Part shown: one piece after another, positions 23,950-29,815 of the stretch
Layout: the number at the start of each line of letters is the position of its first letter
How positions within the stretch are numbered: the stretch's first letter is position 1
DNA from: UBA6078 sp964468685
GTDB taxonomy: Bacteria; Desulfobacterota; Syntrophia; Syntrophales; UBA2210
NCBI GenBank assembly: GCA_964468685.1
Contig: CAYXUH010000008.1
Coordinates: 1 to 29,815, forward strand
DNA length: 29,815 bases
Direction: 5' to 3'
Position numbers and translations under genes: made by a program
The notes under the pieces: generated by a model
Databases searched by the model: none
Told to the model about the DNA's origin: nothing
The model's input: the letters and a program-made list of their open reading frames with translations, nothing else

Positions 23950-25806
23950 TTAGATAGTAAAGGATTCGTCGAGCATCTCAACAGGGGTCTTGTCGGCAAT
24001 CTTGATCGTCTTGAATCGCGCTTCCACAGTCGTCAGAACGTTCGCCGCGAAATATTTCGCCGACGCGACCTTGCCCAGATAAAAGGCAACTTCCGCATTA
24101 TTCTTCCCAAGTTCGCGTTGTGCTTCAGGTGTATCTGCTCCTGCTTCCTTAAACAGGGCATCCAGTTTCCCGGAGGCTATCGCAGCCGCATCCAGCAGTC
24201 TCCAACCGACAATGGCATCTCCCATGATCATCAGGAAGGGTCTGGTGTTGATGAGAGGGGACATAAAATCGCCACCCTTGAGCCAGGTCCCGAACTGCAT
24301 GAGTACATCTCCGAACGCCGCCGTGGCCTCTCCCAGATATCCGGCAGATTCTTTCAGTCCTTCGATGACCTTGCACTGCTCGGCAGTGGCGCCCATGTCG
24401 GTGAGCAGGTTCATCGCATTCTGCCCTTTGCGCTGACCCAACTTACGGAATACGAGGTCGAGAGACTGGATGGCGTTTGTCCCTTCGTAGATGGTGGCGA
24501 TCTTGCAGTCACGCATATACTGCTCGACGGGGTATTCCTGGCAGTATCCATAACCGCCGTAGACATCCATGGCCAGTCCGCAGACCTCCACACCCTTGTC
24601 GGAGCAGTAGGCCTTGATGACCGGCGTTATCAACTCCACAAAGCCATTCCACTTCGCCCGTTCCTCTTCCGTTTCGGCAACCTCGGACATGTCGATGCAG
24701 TACCCGATCCAGTAGTTCATGGACCGCATTCCCTCGACATGGGACTTCATCCAGAGGAGGGAACGCCGGATATCGGGGTGCCTGATGATCGGAACACCCT
24801 CCGGCGACTGCGAGGTCATATCGCGGCTCTGCACGCGCTCCATCGCGTACGCGATGGAGTGCTCCAGGGCGGCCGAGGCGTGATTGAGCCCCTGCATCCC
24901 CGTTCCCAGCCGGGCCTCATTCATCATCTGGAACATGATCTTCATCCCCTGCCGCTCACTGCCGAGGAGCTCGCCGATGCAGTTGCCGCTCTCGCCGAAA
25001 TTCAGGGTCGCTGTGGCGGAGCCCTTGATTCCCATCTTGTGCTCGATGTTTCCCGTGATAACATCATTCGACTCTCCGAGGCTTCCATCGTCGTTGGCGC
25101 GAATCTTGGGAACGATGAAGATCGAGATGCCCTTCGTCCCCGGAGGATCACCCTCGATCCTGGCCAGGACCGGATGGATGATATTTTCCGTCAGGTCGTG
25201 GTCACCCGCGGAGATGAAACACTTGGTCCCCGTGATGCTGTAGGTACCGTCGGGGAGTAGCTTGGCCGTAGCCCGCGAGGCTCCGACGTCACTCCCCGCA
25301 CCCGGCTCGGTGAGACACATCGTCCCAGCCCACTCGCCAGCAGCCATCTTGTAGAGGTATTTGTTCTTCTGCTCCTCCGTGCCGTATTCCGCGATCAGGG
25401 CAGCCGCACCCAGCGTCAGGCCCACATACATCATGAAAGAATAATTGGCCGAACCGAACATCTCGCTGTTGGCGTTGTAGATCACCTGAGGCATTCCCTG
25501 CCCGCCTACCTCGACTGGGAAGATGGGACAGAACCAACCCGCCTCGCGGAGATTTTTAAAGGGCTTATGGAAGCATTTAGGCGCGTGTGCATTGCCATCC
25601 GTAAAGACCGCCGGGTCCTCTTTGTCCGCGATCTCGTACGTGGGCAGAAGCTCTTCCAGCGCGAACTTCTCCCCCTCGGTCAGGACCATATCGACCATAT
25701 CCATCGAGTAGTCGGCATACTTCTCATACTGAAAGAGATTCTCAATGCCGATCTGCTCGTACAAAATAAAACGCTGATCGCGCGTGTTCACCAATGAATT
25801 ACTCAT
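23950..25806 (-). CDS. Acyl-CoA dehydrogenase 2, ~600-residue type with C-terminal extension
   Basis: A 618-residue FAD enzyme that introduces a trans-2 double bond into an acyl-CoA. It has a family-specific N-terminal cap (~1-40, LVNTRDQRFILYEQIGI), the three normal domains, the flavin motif CLTEPGAGSDVG (~164-175), the catalytic Glu E441 in IYEGTNAIQ, and an extra helical C-terminal domain (~480-618) as in DmdC-like and other ~600-residue dehydrogenases. The substrate cannot be deduced; medium/long-chain or branched acyl-CoA are plausible. GGAGG lies 5 bases before the ATG. It is the last gene of the operon and is paralogous to dehydrogenase 3, highly similar over residues ~150-300 and much less so at the C-terminus, where it has about 14 extra residues. 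Confidence 0.93.
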   Translation of the reverse strand: MSNSLVNTRDQRFILYEQIGIENLFQYEKYADYSMDMVDMVLTEGEKFALEELLPTYEIADKEDPAVFTDGNAHAPKCFHKPFKNLREAGWFCPIFPVEVGGQGMPQVIYNANSEMFGSANYSFMMYVGLTLGAAALIAEYGTEEQKNKYLYKMAAGEWAGTMCLTEPGAGSDVGASRATAKLLPDGTYSITGTKCFISAGDHDLTENIIHPVLARIEGDPPGTKGISIFIVPKIRANDDGSLGESNDVITGNIEHKMGIKGSATATLNFGESGNCIGELLGSERQGMKIMFQMMNEARLGTGMQGLNHASAALEHSIAYAMERVQSRDMTSQSPEGVPIIRHPDIRRSLLWMKSHVEGMRSMNYWIGYCIDMSEVAETEEERAKWNGFVELITPVIKAYCSDKGVEVCGLAMDVYGGYGYCQEYPVEQYMRDCKIATIYEGTNAIQSLDLVFRKLGQRKGQNAMNLLTDMGATAEQCKVIEGLKESAGYLGEATAAFGDVLMQFGTWLKGGDFMSPLINTRPFLMIMGDAIVGWRLLDAAAIASGKLDALFKEAGADTPEAQRELGKNNAEVAFYLGKVASAKYFAANVLTTVEARFKTIKIADKTPVEMLDESFTI

Positions 25807-25863
25807 AACATCCTCCTCATAATTTTTTATTACCTATCGTTTGAATTCTCAGCCTCGCGGGAC

Positions 25864-25882
25864 GGGATTGCCAGGCAATCCC
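25864..25882. repeat. Perfect inverted repeat just after the thiolase gene
   Basis: GGGATTGCC (25864-25872), one base, and GGCAATCCC (25874-25882) form a hairpin 15 bases past the thiolase stop. There is no T-run on either strand, so it is not a classical terminator. It could set mRNA stability between thiolase and dehydrogenase 2. Confidence 0.6.
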
Positions 25883-25897
25883 CCCGGAAGGCATCTT

Positions 25898-27076
25898 TTA
25901 CTTTTCCACCTTCTCCCACAGCGATGCGTTGGCATTTCCGAAACCGCCGCAGAGCATGGCCACACCGTATTTGGCATCCTTGTAATCCGTCTTCATGATA
26001 TTGTTCAGCGTGACAATGATCCGGAGACCGGATTCTCCGAGGGGATGGCCGAGCGCCAGGGCGCCGCCCCAGACATTCAAATTGTCAAAGGGGGCATTCT
26101 CGGCGATACCGAGATCACGGACCACGGCGAGAGACTGGCTCCCGAAGGCCTCATTCAGCTCCCACACGTCGATGTCTTTTACCGTCTTGCCGGTCCGTTC
26201 AAGCAGCTTCTTGGCGGCGGCGATGGGACCAATCCCCATCATGGTGGGGTCACAGCCGGCCATGGCACCATGAACATATTTCAGGTGGTAGTCAAGCCCC
26301 AGTTCATCGGCCTTGTCCCGGCTCATGAGGAGCATCGCGGCGGCGCCTGCGGTCAGGGGTGACGATACGGCGGCCGTCACAATGCCGTTTTCCTTGAAGG
26401 GGGACTTCATGGTCGCCATCTGTTCCATGGAGACATTGTCACGGATCCATTGATCACGATCGACCATAAATTTCGTTCCGTCTTCCTTCTCTCCTTCGAT
26501 GGGAATAATCTCCTTTGCAAATTTCCCCGCATCCCGGGCCTCGGCCGCTTTCTTGTTGCTCCAGAAAGCCATGTTCTCCATGTCTACGCGTTCCACTTTC
26601 CAGCGTTCGGCAACCTTTTCGGCGGTGGCTCCCATGGGGAGATCCTCCATCTTATAACGATCAAGCAGTCTGGGGGGCATATCCAGGGAAAACATCATGG
26701 GGACCTTCTGCATATCCTCGACCCCCGACGCGATATAGATGTCGCCCTCATCGCACATGATCGCCCGGGCCGCATGCTCCGTCGCGGCCATACCCGAGCA
26801 GCACTGCTGGCCCACTCCATTCGTCGCTACTGCCTCCGGGAATCCTCCGGCCAGCCAGGCGCTCCTGGCAATATCGTTCTGCATCCCCGACTGGTTTGCC
26901 GTCCCGCAGAAAACCGCATCTATATCCTCGGGCTTGACCTTGGGATTTCTCTCGAAAAGGGCCTCATAAACCTTGATCAGCAATTCTTCAGGCCGTACAT
27001 TTCTGAACCAGCCCTTGTCCTTGTGAGCCCGCGCATTCGCGCTCCTGATACCATCAATAATTACACATTCCTTCAT
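25898..27076 (-). CDS. Thiolase (acetyl-CoA acyltransferase, FadA-like)
   Basis: A 392-residue thiolase that cleaves 3-ketoacyl-CoA to acetyl-CoA and a shortened acyl-CoA, the last step of beta-oxidation. The nucleophile is C92 in VGQQCCSGM, the NEAF motif is intact, the catalytic His is H344 in GGALALGHPLGESG and the acid/base Cys is C376 in MLCGGFGNA. The second Cys directly after the nucleophile and the CGGFGN ending are less usual than C-A/S-SG and CIGGGQG but align without gaps to FadA. I chose ATG 27076 because AGGAGG is 8 bases upstream, while ATG 27082 is only 2 bases from it. It sits between two acyl-CoA dehydrogenases; the hydratase and hydroxyacyl-CoA dehydrogenase needed for a full cycle are not in the window. 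Confidence 0.93.
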   Translation of the reverse strand: MKECVIIDGIRSANARAHKDKGWFRNVRPEELLIKVYEALFERNPKVKPEDIDAVFCGTANQSGMQNDIARSAWLAGGFPEAVATNGVGQQCCSGMAATEHAARAIMCDEGDIYIASGVEDMQKVPMMFSLDMPPRLLDRYKMEDLPMGATAEKVAERWKVERVDMENMAFWSNKKAAEARDAGKFAKEIIPIEGEKEDGTKFMVDRDQWIRDNVSMEQMATMKSPFKENGIVTAAVSSPLTAGAAAMLLMSRDKADELGLDYHLKYVHGAMAGCDPTMMGIGPIAAAKKLLERTGKTVKDIDVWELNEAFGSQSLAVVRDLGIAENAPFDNLNVWGGALALGHPLGESGLRIIVTLNNIMKTDYKDAKYGVAMLCGGFGNANASLWEKVEK

Positions 27077-27106
27077 TTCCATTTCCTCCTAATATTTTTT
27101 GAAGCG

Positions 27107-27142
27107 GAGAGGGGGATGAGGGGGTCACCCCTCACCCCTCCC
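27107..27142. repeat. GC-rich hairpin between acyl-CoA dehydrogenase 3 and thiolase
   Basis: TGAGGGG and CCCCTCA flank a GTCA loop and the arms continue imperfectly in G/C-runs on both sides (GGGGG against CCCTC). No T-run follows on either strand. With the hairpin after thiolase, both intergenic gaps of this operon carry a stable stem that is not an obvious terminator. Confidence 0.55.
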
Positions 27143-27204
27143 GGCTCCATGGTAAAAAGCATTGCGCTTGTTGATCCGGCGCTCTTCGTTCCAAACATCC
27201 GTAC

Positions 27205-29016
27205 CTATACCGCAAAAGATTCTTCGGCGATCTCAACGGCAAGGGCCTCACTGTCTTTGATGATTTCGCACCTGGCCTTGACGGTGGGGAGAATCTCAGC
27301 GGCAAAGAATCTCGCCGACATTACCTTACCCTTGTAGAAGGGAACGTCCGCATCGCCGGCATCCAGAGAGGCCAGCTTCTCAAGGGCAACACCCGCGCCC
27401 TGGAGAAGAAGCCACCCGCAGACCACGTCACCCATGACCGCCAGGAAGGGTTCGACGTTCTGGATCGGGACGGCCGCCTTGCCGGACTTAAAAAATTCGA
27501 TAAAGGCGAGGGGAAGTTCCGCTAGGGCACCGGAGGCCTCCTCCAGCTTCACGGCGGAGGGCTTCAGTGCTTCAACCCCCTTCAGCTTCTCGATCGTTGC
27601 GGTAATGTCGGTGAACAGGTTCATGACATTCTGTCCCTTGTTCTGCCCCAGCTTTCTGCCGACGAGGTCCATCGCCTGGATCTGGTTCGTGCCCTCGTAG
27701 ATCTGGGTAATCTTGCAGTCCCTGAGGTACTGTTCAACGGGGTATTCCTGGCAGTAGCCGTAACCACCGTAGACATCCATCGCCTTGGTACAGATCTCCA
27801 CACCTTTGTCGGACGAGAAGGCCTTGCAGATCGGTGTCAGGAGTTCCACAAATCCGTGATACCTGTTGCGTTCATCCTCGGAATCCGACGCCTCGGACAT
27901 ATCGATACAAAATCCCGTGAAGTAGTTAAGGGCCCTGATCCCCTCGAGGTAGGCCTTCATCCACAGCAGCATCCGTCTCACCGGGGGATGGTTGATGATG
28001 GTCACCGCATCCGCATCCTTCCCGGCGAGGGCGGATTTACTCTGGATTCTCTCCTTCGCGTACTGGACGGCATGCTCATAGGCGGCGGACGCGATACTCT
28101 GGCCCTGGAGACCAACATCGAGCCGGGATTCATTCATCATCTGAAACATGATCTTCATCCCGGCCTGTTCCTCACCGAGGAGCTCGCCGATACATTTGCC
28201 GTTCTCGCCGAAGTTCAGAGTCGCCGTGGCCGACGCCTTGATCCCCATCTTGTGCTCGATGTTCCCCGTGATGACATCGTTTGGCTCTCCGAGGCTTCCG
28301 GCGTCGTTGACGCGAATCTTGGGAACGATGAAGATCGAGATACCCTTCGTTCCTGCGGGATCCCCCTCGATCCTGGCCAAGACGGGATGGACGATATTCT
28401 CCGTCAGGTCATGGTCGCCCGACGAGATGAAGCACTTCGTCCCCGTGATGCTGTAGGTACCGTCGGGGAGTCGCTTGGCCATGGTCCGCAGGGCGCCGAC
28501 ATCGCTCCCCGCGCCCGGTTCAGTCAGGCACATGGTCCCGGCCCACTCGCCGACATACATCTTGTACATATACTTGTTCTTCAGTTCCTCGGTCCCGTGA
28601 ACATCGATCAGCCCCGCAGCACCGGTGGTGAGACTGGGATACATGCTGAAGGCCATGTGGCCGGCGGCAAAGAGTTCACAACACGCCGAATGTACCGAGA
28701 TGGGCATGTTCTGTCCCCCCACCTCCGGGTCCTTCGTCGCGCAGATCCACCCCGCCTCGCAAAAGGTTTTAAAGGGTTCGTGAAAACAGGCGGGGGCGTA
28801 GGCCTTTCCATCCTTGAACTGCGCGCCCTCCTTGTCCCCCTCTTCCAGTGTCGGGGCAATTACCTCAACGGCCATCTTCTCGGCCTCACTGAGAACCATA
28901 TCCACAACTTCTCTTGAATAATCGGCATATTTTTCAAATCCGAACAGCTTGTCGATACCGATCTGTTCGTACAACAGAAATTTCTGATCTCTCGTATTCA
29001 CCAACAAATTACTCAT
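27205..29016 (-). CDS. Acyl-CoA dehydrogenase 3, ~600-residue type with C-terminal extension
   Basis: A 603-residue paralogue of dehydrogenase 2 with the same architecture: N-terminal cap beginning LLVNTRDQKFLLYEQIGI, flavin motif CLTEPGAGSDVG, catalytic E441 in IYEGTNQIQ and an additional helical C-terminal domain. Both paralogues keep every active-site feature I could check, so they are likely two working enzymes with different chain-length or substrate preference. GGAGG lies 9 bases before the ATG. The start overlaps the tetR stop by 8 bases, so the regulator and the enzyme are translationally coupled. The 128-base gap to the thiolase start contains a GC-rich hairpin. Confidence 0.93.
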   Translation of the reverse strand: MSNLLVNTRDQKFLLYEQIGIDKLFGFEKYADYSREVVDMVLSEAEKMAVEVIAPTLEEGDKEGAQFKDGKAYAPACFHEPFKTFCEAGWICATKDPEVGGQNMPISVHSACCELFAAGHMAFSMYPSLTTGAAGLIDVHGTEELKNKYMYKMYVGEWAGTMCLTEPGAGSDVGALRTMAKRLPDGTYSITGTKCFISSGDHDLTENIVHPVLARIEGDPAGTKGISIFIVPKIRVNDAGSLGEPNDVITGNIEHKMGIKASATATLNFGENGKCIGELLGEEQAGMKIMFQMMNESRLDVGLQGQSIASAAYEHAVQYAKERIQSKSALAGKDADAVTIINHPPVRRMLLWMKAYLEGIRALNYFTGFCIDMSEASDSEDERNRYHGFVELLTPICKAFSSDKGVEICTKAMDVYGGYGYCQEYPVEQYLRDCKITQIYEGTNQIQAMDLVGRKLGQNKGQNVMNLFTDITATIEKLKGVEALKPSAVKLEEASGALAELPLAFIEFFKSGKAAVPIQNVEPFLAVMGDVVCGWLLLQGAGVALEKLASLDAGDADVPFYKGKVMSARFFAAEILPTVKARCEIIKDSEALAVEIAEESFAV

Positions 29017-29668
29017 TGCCCACCACCTCCTGCTTGTTTTTTAATCCCTTTATCATGGTTTCTATTCCCTCTTTGATATTGGATCGGATCCTCTCCTCCC
29101 TCATCGATTCGGTCCCGACAAAGAGATGCAGCGATATAATTCCGTTGAGGAGTCCCCAGAGGGCGTTCCTCATCTTTCGAATATTCGGTTTTCTCAATGC
29201 CAGTTCTCCTGCCTCGACACCATATTGGAGAATCTGTTCGATGATTGAGATTGTTCGATTCATCTCTTTGATAATCTGTCTCCGGGTCTCATTGGACAGA
29301 CTGAGATTGTCCGCCTGAAGCATGAAGTTCATCAATATTCTGAACTGTTCACGCTCCTTCAGGAAGATATCGATATATGCATTGGCAAAATCGAGGAGTA
29401 TGTCCGTCGCACTTCTTCCTTCTTGAAATATCTGAGAGATCGCTTTGTGGAAGTTTTCTATGTCACTCAGGAGGATCTGCGCATATATCTCTTCCTTGCT
29501 GCTGAAATAGAGATAGATCGCGCCCTTGCTTAGCTCAGCCTTTTCCGCAATATTCGCGACGGTCACAAACTTGAAACCGTTTTCAACGAACAGCTTCTTT
29601 GCAGCTCTGAAGATGACCTGTCGTCTCTGTTCTTTTTCTCTTTCCCTGCGTCTTTCAGGTCCCGGCAT
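29009..29668 (-). CDS. TetR/AcrR-family transcriptional regulator
   Basis: A 219-residue regulator with a basic N-terminus, a helix-turn-helix (~22-68: AAKKLFVENGFKFVTVANIA, then ELSKGAIYLYFSSKEE) and an all-helical ligand domain (~75-210). It is the first gene of the operon and overlaps dehydrogenase 3 by 8 bases, so it likely autoregulates and controls the acyl-CoA oxidation genes, probably responding to an acyl-CoA as FadR/PsrA-type TetR proteins do. The ligand is inferred. AAGGA lies 8 bases before the ATG. Confidence 0.92.
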   Translation of the reverse strand: MPGPERRREREKEQRRQVIFRAAKKLFVENGFKFVTVANIAEKAELSKGAIYLYFSSKEEIYAQILLSDIENFHKAISQIFQEGRSATDILLDFANAYIDIFLKEREQFRILMNFMLQADNLSLSNETRRQIIKEMNRTISIIEQILQYGVEAGELALRKPNIRKMRNALWGLLNGIISLHLFVGTESMREERIRSNIKEGIETMIKGLKNKQEVVGNE

Positions 29669-29685
29669 TGTCGCTATCCTTGTTG

Positions 29686-29710
29686 TAAGTATAAGAATAT
29701 TCGCTACTTA
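29686..29710. promoter_or_regulatory. Candidate operator 1 upstream of tetR
   Basis: TAAGTA (29686-29691) and TACTTA (29705-29710) are an inverted pair around a GAATATTC core, 18 bases before the tetR start codon, where binding would block transcription. The -10-like TATACT of the minus strand lies inside it. Confidence 0.35.
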
Positions 29711-29739
29711 TTATCCATCATGGCGAAGAAGCGGATAAA

Positions 29740-29762
29740 GGTCAGATTATGACCAAGGGTCA
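29740..29762. promoter_or_regulatory. Candidate operator 2 upstream of tetR (GGTCA palindrome)
   Basis: GGTCA (29740-29744), five bases and TGACC (29750-29754) form a perfect 15-bp palindrome, followed by a third GGTCA at 29758-29762. The same half-site recurs before acyl-CoA dehydrogenase 1. The rest of the sequence to the window end has no recognisable gene. Confidence 0.4.
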
Positions 29763-29815
29763 CACACCTCATAAGCAAGATGGCCCGCAATGTCAAGAAA
29801 AAAATCGATTGTGAA

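Noticed and set aside
24118..25260. 380-residue plus-strand frame antisense to acyl-CoA dehydrogenase 2 (and a similar 353-residue one antisense to dehydrogenase 3)
   Set aside because: Both mirror the paralogous, high-GC coding strand; the minus-strand proteins have intact catalytic motifs, and the antisense frames have no family features.
27105..27142. G-quadruplex in the G-run region upstream of thiolase
   Set aside because: Only two or three adjacent G-tracts on either strand; the hairpin explains the symmetry better.
1..29815. CRISPR arrays, insertion sequences, rRNA, prophage
   Set aside because: No regularly spaced direct repeats, transposase or integrase motifs, or rRNA sequence seen on either strand.

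Overview
The window is a gene-dense bacterial chromosome segment and almost all of it is coded on the minus strand. The gene set points to a Desulfobacterota (former Deltaproteobacteria) genome, most likely a Syntrophales/Syntrophus-like anaerobe. This placement is an inference from four things: a pilMNOPQ cluster, a DUF39-type homocysteine gene, two ~600-residue acyl-CoA dehydrogenases with a thiolase, and an acyl-CoA dehydrogenase carrying the active-site pattern described for the cyclic 1,3-diene-forming enzyme of anaerobic benzoate/cyclohexane-carboxylate metabolism. No mobile element, CRISPR array or rRNA was seen.

Layout. 1-623 (-): 5' part of a TPR protein that leaves the window on the left. 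745-1669 (+): a queuosine-precursor transporter overlapping a compact preQ0 reductase (queF). 1713-6320 (-): ftsB followed by pilM, pilN, pilO, pilP and pilQ as one tightly packed unit, encoding the inner-membrane platform and outer-membrane secretin of type IV pili. 6321-6700: non-coding, with a short terminator. 6701-7876 (-): a DUF39 homocysteine-biosynthesis protein standing alone. 7945-21575 (-): a long informational and envelope cluster, read prmC, murA, hisD, tRNA-Gly(CCC), rimP, nusA, infB, ylxP-like (DUF503), rbfA, nrnA, truB, rpsO, pnp, dut, closed by a strong terminator. The tRNA has its own promoter, whose -35 box includes the hisD stop codon, and is followed by an intrinsic terminator just before rimP. 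21602-22417 (-): a DjlA-like membrane J-protein. 22418-22714: divergent regulatory region. 22715-23887 (+): acyl-CoA dehydrogenase 1, lacking the usual catalytic glutamate. 23950-29668 (-): tetR, acyl-CoA dehydrogenase 3, thiolase, acyl-CoA dehydrogenase 2, ending in a strong terminator.

How it fits together. The middle third is the conserved translation and RNA-turnover operon: NusA, IF-2, RbfA and RimP for ribosome assembly and initiation, TruB for tRNA modification, and S15, PNPase and NrnA for RNA decay down to nanoRNA. The right third looks like a TetR-controlled acyl-CoA oxidation module. It lacks a local hydratase and hydroxyacyl-CoA dehydrogenase, so those steps must be encoded elsewhere. 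The most interesting points are the Glu-to-Leu replacement with a candidate Asp base in acyl-CoA dehydrogenase 1, a PilQ secretin from which the N1 (NolW) domain appears to be missing, and the tRNA-terminator attenuator arrangement in front of rimP-nusA-infB.
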